Positions 1 through 6,011 of a DNA stretch of 15,719 nucleotides are shown piece after piece. The number at the start of each line of letters is the position of its first letter. Position 1 is the stretch's first letter. The position numbers were made by a program, and so were the translations under genes. The DNA is from Dehalococcoidia bacterium (lineage in GTDB: Bacteria > Chloroflexota > Dehalococcoidia > Lucifugimonadales > Lucifugimonadaceae): NCBI GenBank assembly GCA_028278465.1, contig JANQEF010000303.1, forward strand, positions 1-15,719, read 5' to 3'. The notes beneath the pieces were generated by a model, which was not told the DNA's origin, did not search any database, and saw nothing but the letters and a program-made list of their open reading frames with translations.

Positions 1-1
1 G

Positions 2-166
2 AGCGAGGAGTTCCGTCAGCAGATCCTCGTCGAGACCGACAACGCCAAGCTGCTGGAGACGGCCCGTGCGAGCGGGTTCCGTTCGATGCGTGAGGACGGC
101 AACGAGAAGGTGCAGAAGGGCATCACCTCCCCAACAGAGGTCATGCGGAGCGTATATTCGCTCTAG
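2..166 (+). CDS. C-terminal end of a GspE/PilB-type secretion or pilus-assembly ATPase (partial)
   Basis: Only the last 54 residues are present; the gene enters from the left edge and ends at TAG 164-166. The residues ARASGFRSMREDG followed by KVQKGITSPTEVMR match the C-terminus of type II secretion / type IV pilus assembly ATPases, where a conserved Arg-x-Asp-Gly stretch is followed by a 'GITxxEEVxR' helix. These hexameric cytoplasmic ATPases drive pilin or pseudopilin assembly. The Walker motifs lie outside the window, so GspE, PilB and relatives cannot be told apart. The next gene begins about 30 bases later on the same strand and may be co-transcribed. Confidence 0.8.
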   Translation, partial: SEEFRQQILVETDNAKLLETARASGFRSMREDGNEKVQKGITSPTEVMRSVYSL

Positions 167-198
167 GCGGGTGGTTGAGGAGAACTTCGAAGCCGCCT

Positions 199-543
199 AT
201 GACGATGCAGAAACCCAACATCTATGACCTGCTTGGCGTTGGACCAGACGCCTCAGCGATGGAGATAGAACACGCCATCCGGCAGGCGGAACAGCGGTGG
301 GATCCCGGCTCCAACAGCTCGCCGCTGGCGCAGGAGATCATGGACTTCCTCGTCCAGGCTCGCCAGGTTCTCACGGACACGGAATCCCGCTCGACCTACG
401 ACTTGAGCCTGCAAGGGCAGCGGGACTTTGCTTCCGGTCAGAAGCCTGCCGCGAAGCCGAAACGCTCACCGCGCCCACGCCCGGAGCGCGACCCGGCCAG
501 CGCCAACCTCACCTGGCAGGACACGATTGACGACGCCTCCTGA
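199..543 (+). CDS. Small J-domain-like protein without HPD motif
   Basis: About 114 residues. Residues 7-70 resemble a J domain: NIYDLLGVGPDAS at the start, then helices, then ARQVLTDTESRSTYDLSL, like the 'AYxVLsDpxkRxxYD' end of DnaJ domains. The His-Pro-Asp signature needed to stimulate DnaK is absent; RWDP (33-36) sits in its place, so a normal co-chaperone role is unlikely. The tail (about 80-105) is Lys/Arg/Pro-rich and probably disordered. The start is uncertain. ATG 199 (or 205) is preferred, but the AGGAG at 178-182 is 16 bases away; an in-frame TTG at 175 would add eight residues. It follows the secretion/pilus ATPase closely, so it may belong to that operon. Function unknown. Confidence 0.6.
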   Translation: MTMQKPNIYDLLGVGPDASAMEIEHAIRQAEQRWDPGSNSSPLAQEIMDFLVQARQVLTDTESRSTYDLSLQGQRDFASGQKPAAKPKRSPRPRPERDPASANLTWQDTIDDAS

Positions 544-677
544 CGTACTCAGGAATCCCGAATAGCTGTCACCTCACGCATCTCTCGATCGGGTAGATTT
601 GATCGTCGATGGGAAGCGGGTCCGCCACGACCGCGGCCCGCGCTTCAGGTCCGCCTCGCCGGTTCGAGGACTCAAAG

Positions 678-2780
678 GTGCAGCACCAAACCGAACAGGA
701 GCTACTCGAACGACTTCGCGACTGGGATGAGCAGTCGCTGGAAGCGCTCGGTTTGCTGGCCATCGCAGGGGAGCTTGCGGACCGCACACTGCTGATCCAC
801 GCAGGTCCCGGCATCGATCCGGTCCGCGCCATGGACGCGCTGCAGAGAGCGGTCGACCTGGGTATCGTGGCCGAGCGCGACTCCGGCGGCGTCCGCTTCA
901 CCAGTGAAGCGATCCGAGACGCCGTGGAGAGCCTCTTCACAGCGAAGCAGGTCACGTCGCTGCACCTCGCCGTCGCACAGTCAATCGAGCGCAGGGACGG
1001 CGGTCCTAACGCCGACAACCTGGTTCACCTGGCCAGCCACCACACGAAGGCCGTTCCGCTCGTGCCGCCCGAACAGGCGGCGAAGTCGTGCCTCGCGGCG
1101 GGCGAACTGCTCTACGGACGCAACGACTACGAGGCGGCGCAGATCGTGCTCAAGAGCGGCCTGGCGTTGACCGGGCGTTCAGAGCCGTCACGGCTGAAGG
1201 CGGACCTGCTGACGGCTCTCGGCAAGGCGCAGCTGGCGACCACCGAGGTGCTCGAAGTCGACCCGGCGCTGGCCACGCTCGAAGCAGCTATCGACGCCTA
1301 CGCCGAGATAGGCGACATCGAGTCGGCGCTCGCCATCGCAGGTCTGCCGATTCCTGCGATGCACGGACGCGAAACCACGGTGCCGATGCTGCAGCGCGCT
1401 CTGGCCCTGGCAGAGGAGCACCTCGAAGAGTCGGTGATGATAAGCATCCGGCTGGCGCGGGCGCACATGCTGGAGCGCGGGGACCGCGACGCTTCCAGGC
1501 CGATCCTGGAGCGCGCGATTGAACGCGCCAGGGCCGCAGGCCGGACCGACTTGGAGTTGCGAGCCATCGCCGCCCGTGCGTTCAACCGCGTCTACGCCAT
1601 GGAGGTCGACGAAGCGGCGGCCGACGCAGGGCATGTGCTCAACAGCAGCACCGGCGACCCGAAGCGGCTAGCAGAACTCGACGCTTGCGAGGCGATGATC
1701 AACGTCGAGCTGATTCGCGGCAACCAGGAGCCGATGTTTGAGCTTGGCGTGCGCATCGAGGCGGCGGGCGAATGGACGGGCAGCGCGTCTCACATGGCGG
1801 TCGGGCCGATGGTCCAGGGACGCGTGCGGATGGCACAGGGACGGCTCGATTCGGCGCTAAAGCACCTGGCGAGGTGCAGGGAGCTGCAGCCGACATGGGT
1901 GGTGCCGATCGGGTTGGAGTGCTTCATCAACCTTCTCCTGGGCAGAGACGACGAGTACGAGCGCGGCCGGTCTGATCTATTGGCGATTGCGCCGCGCGGT
2001 GACCAGGGAGAGCCAACAAGACGGACGATCGGTTTTTCACGTGAAGGCGTGTGGGCGCTTCACCTGCTCGATCTCTCGGAACTGACCGGCGACACAGAAC
2101 TGGCGGACCGTGCCCGTCTGCTGGCCAGGCCGCCGCTCCTGGGGACAGGATTCCCGTTCCAGCAGATGGTCGCGATGGAGCCGGCGGCGAGGCTGGCGGT
2201 TTATGACCGGGACCTTGCCACGGGCCGCAAACTTAACGAGGAGTACCGGAAGCTCGCGGGAGACCGCCCGCTGTGGTTCCAGGTCCGCGGGGTCGCCACG
2301 CTCGCCGACATGGTGGGTGAGAAGAAGCGGAGCGCGTCGCTGTTCCTCGACGGCGTCCGGTTGTTCGAGGCGAGAAACTACCGTCTGACCCAAGTGGTGG
2401 TGACCGACTCTTACCTACGGCTTCACGCCGCCGGTCGCAAACCCTCGGCGCAGCAGATCAACATTGCGCGGCGAGCGGCCGAGATCGCCGAGGAGATCGG
2501 TGTTGTCCGAGGCGTGGACTCGATAAACGCCGTGCTGGAGGCTGGATCGAGGAGCTCGTTTGCGAAGGCGCCGGAACTTGCGTTGACTGAGCGGGAGCGC
2601 GAGGTGATTTCGCTGATCTCGGGCGGCAGATCGAACCGGCAGATCGCAGACGAGCTGCACATCAGCCCGTACACGGTCGACACACACGTGCGTAACCTGC
2701 TGCTGAAGCTGGGCGTCGCCACCCGCGCTGAAGCTGCTCACAGGTGGGTGTCGATCTCGGCTTCAGAGACCGACGCCTAG
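678..2780 (+). CDS. LuxR-family transcriptional regulator, MalT-like but lacking the ATPase domain
   Basis: The last ~65 residues are a clear LuxR/GerE helix-turn-helix: LTEREREVISLISGG, then SNRQIADELHIS, then TVDTHVRNLLLKLG. The preceding ~550 residues are Ala/Leu-rich helical repeats like the TPR-type sensor region of MalT/LAL regulators. The N-terminus (LEALGLLAIAGELADRTLL ... GVRFTSEAIRDAVES) resembles the winged-helix piece that normally follows a STAND ATPase, but no Walker A/B region precedes it. I chose GTG 678 because GAGGA (666-670) lies 7 bases upstream; ATG 609 opens the same frame, adds 23 low-complexity residues and has no good ribosome site. The gene product probably binds DNA as a dimer in response to an unknown signal. 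The nearest candidate target is the downstream gene, which has an 18-bp palindrome upstream. Confidence 0.8.
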   Translation: MQHQTEQELLERLRDWDEQSLEALGLLAIAGELADRTLLIHAGPGIDPVRAMDALQRAVDLGIVAERDSGGVRFTSEAIRDAVESLFTAKQVTSLHLAVAQSIERRDGGPNADNLVHLASHHTKAVPLVPPEQAAKSCLAAGELLYGRNDYEAAQIVLKSGLALTGRSEPSRLKADLLTALGKAQLATTEVLEVDPALATLEAAIDAYAEIGDIESALAIAGLPIPAMHGRETTVPMLQRALALAEEHLEESVMISIRLARAHMLERGDRDASRPILERAIERARAAGRTDLELRAIAARAFNRVYAMEVDEAAADAGHVLNSSTGDPKRLAELDACEAMINVELIRGNQEPMFELGVRIEAAGEWTGSASHMAVGPMVQGRVRMAQGRLDSALKHLARCRELQPTWVVPIGLECFINLLLGRDDEYERGRSDLLAIAPRGDQGEPTRRTIGFSREGVWALHLLDLSELTGDTELADRARLLARPPLLGTGFPFQQMVAMEPAARLAVYDRDLATGRKLNEEYRKLAGDRPLWFQVRGVATLADMVGEKKRSASLFLDGVRLFEARNYRLTQVVVTDSYLRLHAAGRKPSAQQINIARRAAEIAEEIGVVRGVDSINAVLEAGSRSSFAKAPELALTEREREVISLISGGRSNRQIADELHISPYTVDTHVRNLLLKLGVATRAEAAHRWVSISASETDA

Positions 2781-2833
2781 CGTCTGCAAGCGCCCGTTCG
2801 AACACTCGACCGCGCTTCTCTGCGCCCGTAGAA

Positions 2834-2851
2834 ATCACGCGATCGCGTGAT
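2834..2851. promoter_or_regulatory. 18-bp perfect palindrome, possible operator
   Basis: ATCACGCGATCGCGTGAT equals its own reverse complement over all 18 bases. It lies between the LuxR-type regulator and the secreted-protein gene, 75 bases before the latter's ATG. No T-run follows, so it is not a terminator. Its size and symmetry fit a dimeric regulator's site, and the adjacent LuxR-type protein is the obvious candidate binder, but that link is inference. Confidence 0.45.
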
Positions 2852-2926
2852 ACGCCGTGCCGCGCCCGATCGCATCGTCTTCTTGCTGTCTTAGTTGGGC
2901 TTAACGCAGATTAAGGAGACGCTGCA

Positions 2927-3646
2927 ATGAATCGATTGAAGAGAGCGCTGGCAATTGCTGTGCTGCTGGCCGTGATCGGCGCAGGGGCGACGTTAGCTAC
3001 CGGCGCGCTGGACCGCGGTGAGGCCGAGGCCGCCTCGAACTCCCGCCTGACGCAACTGTTCTGCAACCCGGCGGGAACATGGGTTGGAAACTCCGCCGCC
3101 GGAAGCACAGGCACGCCGCTGACGTACACCGAGCAGTTCACGCCGGTCGACCTCAGGACCCTGAATTACCGGATCGAGTTCAAGAACGTGGACGCCACGT
3201 GGGGCCCGTTTGTCGAGACTGATACCTGGATCGGCATGGAGGGGATCGCGACGCTGGTGAGTTCGCGTAAGAGCCGTGGTGACGACGATGATGATGACGA
3301 GGACGAAGATGGCGCTCGCCGGCGTGGCCGCTCGTATGAGGTGGCGGCGATCGGCTACGGCATCAAGGAGGTTCCGAACGCTCGTGGTGAGATTCAGCAC
3401 ATCACTACGATGATCGGCAGGTTCTGGGTGAATGGCTGCAACGAGAAGCTGGCGGAGACGGTGCTGCGGGTCTACGACTACACACAGATGACGGAGGTCC
3501 CGGACGGCGAAGGCGGCACGAAGATGGTGCCGACGGTGGACCAGGACCTGAACGGCATCCCGGATGAGGACGCGGTGCCGATGATCGAGACGCCGACTAT
3601 TCCGTTCCCGGCATCGAAGCGTGTTCGGCTCGGGCTACCCAACTGA
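2927..3646 (+). CDS. Secreted protein of unknown function with a poly-acidic tract
   Basis: 239 residues; AAGGAG (2913-2918) stands 8 bases before the ATG. Residues 1-36 are a signal peptide: basic MNRLKR, hydrophobic 9-26, and a likely signal peptidase I cut in the Ala-Glu-Ala-Ala stretch at 33-36. The mature protein has two Cys (46 and 171), so one disulfide is possible. Residues 119-128 are an unbroken run of ten Asp/Glu, followed directly by a basic patch (RRRGR, 131-135). DQDLNGIPDEDA (206-217) looks like the short Asp-rich calcium-binding repeats of dockerin/thrombospondin type 3 proteins, so calcium binding is plausible. I do not recognise the family. It is last in its transcription unit, ending at the 3677 terminator. 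Confidence 0.75.
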   Translation: MNRLKRALAIAVLLAVIGAGATLATGALDRGEAEAASNSRLTQLFCNPAGTWVGNSAAGSTGTPLTYTEQFTPVDLRTLNYRIEFKNVDATWGPFVETDTWIGMEGIATLVSSRKSRGDDDDDDEDEDGARRRGRSYEVAAIGYGIKEVPNARGEIQHITTMIGRFWVNGCNEKLAETVLRVYDYTQMTEVPDGEGGTKMVPTVDQDLNGIPDEDAVPMIETPTIPFPASKRVRLGLPN

Positions 3647-3676
3647 ACCCGTTTCAACACGCCGAAGTGCGCATGG

Positions 3677-3709
3677 CCCCGGGGAGATCACTCCTCGGGG
3701 TCTTGTTTG
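3677..3709 (+). terminator. Rho-independent terminator
   Basis: Stem 3677-3686 (CCCCGGGGAG) pairs with 3691-3700 (CTCCTCGGGG) through ten pairs including one G-T, with loop ATCA and then a T-rich run TCTTGTTTG. It begins 31 bases after the stop of the secreted-protein gene. Confidence 0.75.
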
Positions 3710-3739
3710 TAAAGGGGAGTGGCAGCATCGCCGTTTGTT

Positions 3740-3832
3740 GTCATCCCGAGCGCGGGGTGCCCGCTTGCGGGTCGAGGGATCTGACCGTACTCCCGGATCA
3801 CTGGACAGATTCCGGATCAAGTCCGGAATGAC
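3740..3832. repeat. GTCAT-ended palindromic repeat, copy 1
   Basis: Begins GTCATCCCGAGCG and ends AGTCCGGAATGAC, so the ends are inverted. The right arm is itself a hairpin, ATTCCGGA (3809-3816), TCAAG, TCCGGAAT (3822-3829). A second composite copy lies at 10214-10292, and the right-arm hairpin recurs at 13684 and 14991. The internal part here contains the GCCCGCTTGCGGG motif seen also near 4230, 8680 and 8870. Confidence 0.75.
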
Positions 3833-3856
3833 AGTTTGGTGGGGGCGCTGCTTGCC

Positions 3857-3883
3857 GCGCCCGGTCCCGGCTTTGCCGGGACG
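3857..3883. repeat. 27-bp hairpin repeat, copy 1
   Basis: GCGCCCG followed by the 8-bp stem GTCCCGGC / GCCGGGAC with loop TTT. The reverse complement of 8834-8860 matches it at 20 of 27 bases. All seven differences lie in the inner stem and loop, and the stem stays paired in both copies. Confidence 0.65.
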
Positions 3884-3892
3884 TCCGTGTTT

Positions 3893-3991
3893 CCTGAGCG
3901 GAGTGAAACGAAGTCGAAGGATCTCTGGAGCCCAGACTTATCCTGACAAGACGGGTTGGCTCCTCAAGAGGCCCTTCGACTTCGCTCAGGG
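3893..3991. repeat. Inverted repeat element of the CCTGAGCG...GTCGAAGG type
   Basis: The left arm CCTGAGCG ... AAGTCGAAGG (3893-3920) is the inverse of the right arm CCTTCGACTTCGCTCAGG (3973-3990), with a 10-base insert in the left arm. Related single arms occur at 4322, 8768-8785 (inverted) and 10303-10320. No open reading frame of its own. Confidence 0.65.
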
Positions 3992-4223
3992 AACACAATC
4001 GCCCCCTCCAACTCACTCCCTGGCAGGGAGGATTTGTCGTCCCGAGTTAGAACGAGGTACCCGGGGGGCGGGGCGACCTGTCTGCTGTCGTCTCTGAATC
4101 AGCGGTTACCGGTCACGCGCCGTTGTAGCGGGAGCTTGCCTGTGTGTTGCGCCCCACCCCTTATCCAGGTCCTTCGCTGCCACTCAGGACGAAGGTGGTC
4201 GCGTCGTCACCAACGACCCTCCC

Positions 4224-4265
4224 GCGCCCGCAAGCGGGCACCCGCCCCTCCCAAGCTGGGAGGGG
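4224..4265. repeat. GCCCGCAAGCGGGC motif plus CCCCTCCCA hairpin, copy 1
   Basis: GCCCGCAAGCGGGC (4226-4239) is followed by the 9-bp hairpin CCCCTCCCA (4245-4253), AGC, TGGGAGGGG (4257-4265). The same two modules recur in the opposite order at 8585-8605 and 8677-8690; the hairpin arms are identical and the loop differs. Confidence 0.65.
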
Positions 4266-4356
4266 GGGAGTTTCTCACTCCCTTGTCAGCGGAGAGGGAG
4301 GACCGCCGCTCACCCTTCTATTCGACAGGCTCAGGGTGGCGGTCTGCACTCCCACT

Positions 4357-5766
4357 CTAAAAGTGGATCGCCTCGCCGGTCACTGACGCTCCTGCTTCCT
4401 TGATCGCCTCCGAGAGCGTTGGGTGGGCGTGCGTCAGCTTGTGCAGCTCCAGGTTCGTGCCTTCTAGGTACTTCAACATCCCGATCTCGGCGATCAGCTC
4501 CGTCGCCTCTGGCCCGATCACATGCGCGCCAACAACCTCGCCCGTGTCGCCGTCCGTGATCACCTTCGCAAACCCGTCCGCATCGCCGATCGCCACCGAC
4601 TTGCCAGCCACTGCGAACGGCACCTTGCCGATCTGCACATTGATCCCCTGCTCCCGCGCCTGCGCCTCCGTCAGGCCGATCGATGCGATCTGCGGGTTGC
4701 AGTAGGTGCAGCGCGGCATCGACGTGTAGTCCTCGATCGGCTGCGTCTCGTGTCCGGCGATCGTCTCTGCGGCCACCACGCCCTGGTCGAACGCCACGTG
4801 TGCCAGCGCCAGCTTGCCGTTCACATCGCCGACCGCGTACACGCCGCCGACATTCGTGCGCATATTGCCGTCGACCTCGATGAAGCCCGCCTCGTTCGTC
4901 TTGACTCCCACATCCTCCAGCCCGATTCCGTCCGTGTTCGGTTGCACGCCGACGCCAAGCAGCACCTTGTCGCAGGTGAACTCCTTCTGCTCGCCCGCTT
5001 CCTCGTACTTCACCACCAGTCGCTTGCCCTTCTTCTCAACGCCGCCGACCATTGCGCCGATCGCAAACGTGATCCCCTGCTTCTCGAACTGCCGCTCGAG
5101 CTCCTTCGAGACCTCTTCGTCCTCCTTCGGCACAAGGTGCTCAAGCACCTCGAAGAGGCGGACCTCGGTGCCGTATGCGTTGAAGTAGTAGGCGAACTCG
5201 CAGCCGATGGCGCTGGCGCCGACGATGGCGATGGCCTTCGGCTGGTCCCGCAGCTCCAGCGCGTTGCGGCTCGTGATGATCGTCTCGCCGTCGATCTCCA
5301 GACCGGGCAGCGAGCGGGCGCGTGCGCCGGTTGCGATCACGATGTTCTTGGCGGTGAGAGTCTCGCCGCCCTCGACCTCTACCTGCGTCGACGACTTGAG
5401 CGTCGCCTTGCCCTCGAAGAGCTGGATCTTGTTCTTGCGGAACAGGAAGCCGATGCCCTGCGTTAGCCGTGCCGACACCTTGCGGCTGCGGTCGACCGCC
5501 TTGCCCATGTCTGCGGAGAAGTTGTCGAAGGAGAGGCCCCACTCGTCAGCCTCGTTGATGTGGCTGACGAGCTCGGCGTTCTTGAGCAGCGATTTGGACG
5601 GGATGCAGCCCCAGTTGAGGCAGACGCCGCCGAGCCCGCCGATGCCGGTGCCGTCGTCCTTCTCGACCACGGCGACGCTGAGGCCGAGCTGGGCGCCGCG
5701 TATGGCTGCGTGGTATCCGCCGGGGCCGGCGCCGATCACTACAAGGTCGAATGAGGTGTCTGCCAT
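4357..5766 (-). CDS. lpdA: Dihydrolipoyl dehydrogenase (E3)
   Basis: 469 residues, normal for the family. This FAD enzyme reoxidises dihydrolipoyl groups of 2-oxo acid dehydrogenase complexes or the glycine cleavage system, passing electrons to NAD+. Visible: FAD motif GAGPGG (12-17), the redox disulfide in GGVCLNWGCIPSK (Cys49, Cys54), second nucleotide-binding motif GASAIG (183-188, a Ser where many have Gly), the second FAD-contact motif YAVGDV, and the C-terminal dimerisation domain with active-site HPTLSE (His448, Glu453). MPRCTYCNPQIASIG has two extra Cys at the usually Cys-poor start of the interface domain. No E1 or E2 gene is adjacent, so the E3 probably serves complexes encoded elsewhere. 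The Shine-Dalgarno is weak; a strong TATAAT box lies about 107 bases upstream. Confidence 0.95.
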   Translation of the reverse strand: MADTSFDLVVIGAGPGGYHAAIRGAQLGLSVAVVEKDDGTGIGGLGGVCLNWGCIPSKSLLKNAELVSHINEADEWGLSFDNFSADMGKAVDRSRKVSARLTQGIGFLFRKNKIQLFEGKATLKSSTQVEVEGGETLTAKNIVIATGARARSLPGLEIDGETIITSRNALELRDQPKAIAIVGASAIGCEFAYYFNAYGTEVRLFEVLEHLVPKEDEEVSKELERQFEKQGITFAIGAMVGGVEKKGKRLVVKYEEAGEQKEFTCDKVLLGVGVQPNTDGIGLEDVGVKTNEAGFIEVDGNMRTNVGGVYAVGDVNGKLALAHVAFDQGVVAAETIAGHETQPIEDYTSMPRCTYCNPQIASIGLTEAQAREQGINVQIGKVPFAVAGKSVAIGDADGFAKVITDGDTGEVVGAHVIGPEATELIAEIGMLKYLEGTNLELHKLTHAHPTLSEAIKEAGASVTGEAIHF

Positions 5767-5872
5767 CTGGGAGGGTTCCGTTGTCTGGTTGTGAGGTGCT
5801 GTGTGGTCGCGGAGCGCGCAGGGACGTTAGTGGCCTGCGGGTTGTTGCGATGCCTGGAGTTTCGGCGGGTCG

Positions 5873-5900
5873 ATTATACGTTGCGAGAGGCCGTGTTCAG
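5873..5900 (-). promoter_or_regulatory. Sigma70-type promoter of lpdA
   Basis: On the - strand, a perfect TATAAT (- strand at 5878-5873) with CTGAAC (5900-5895), a weak -35, 16 bases upstream. Transcription would start near 5866, giving a leader of about 100 bases before the lpdA ATG. An exact TATAAT is rare by chance in DNA this GC-rich. Confidence 0.55.
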
Positions 5901-6011
5901 GGTTGGATTCGGGGCGGCGGGTCGCACTACGGGCTGCACGGATGGCGATTCCACGCCGGTGCGGGACGATTGAGGTGGGTTTTCGAGGTGTGCAGTTAGC
6001 GGGATGAGCAT

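Larger units (their letters stand above)
3647..4356. other. Gene-free, repeat-rich intergenic region
   Basis: 710 bases between the + strand terminator and the end of the - strand dihydrolipoyl dehydrogenase gene. Apart from the terminator it is a mosaic of short palindromic repeats, several of which recur at 8.6-8.9 kb and 10.2-10.3 kb. Open frames exist but read through the repeats, giving peptides such as RPFDFAQG and RKRAPA, and I do not regard them as genes. A copy of the TTCGACAGGCTCAGG repeat lies at 4322-4336. Confidence 0.7.

Noticed and set aside
3740..3991. CRISPR array or insertion sequence in the repeat region
   Set aside because: Repeats are not regularly spaced, there are no spacers of uniform size, and no transposase is encoded in the window.
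3621..4360. Open frames of 134-158 codons across the first repeat-rich gap
   Set aside because: They read through palindromic repeats on several frames, contain repeat-derived peptides such as RPFDFAQG, and overlap the terminator.
5146..5226. GASAIG in lpdA as a sign of an inactive enzyme
   Set aside because: A Ser at this Gly position is tolerated in nucleotide-binding loops, and all catalytic residues (Cys49, Cys54, His448, Glu453) are present.
4522..5466. A 314-codon open frame antisense to lpdA
   Set aside because: It is a GC-driven shadow of the strongly supported lpdA; its Arg/Leu/Ala/His-rich product has no recognisable domain.
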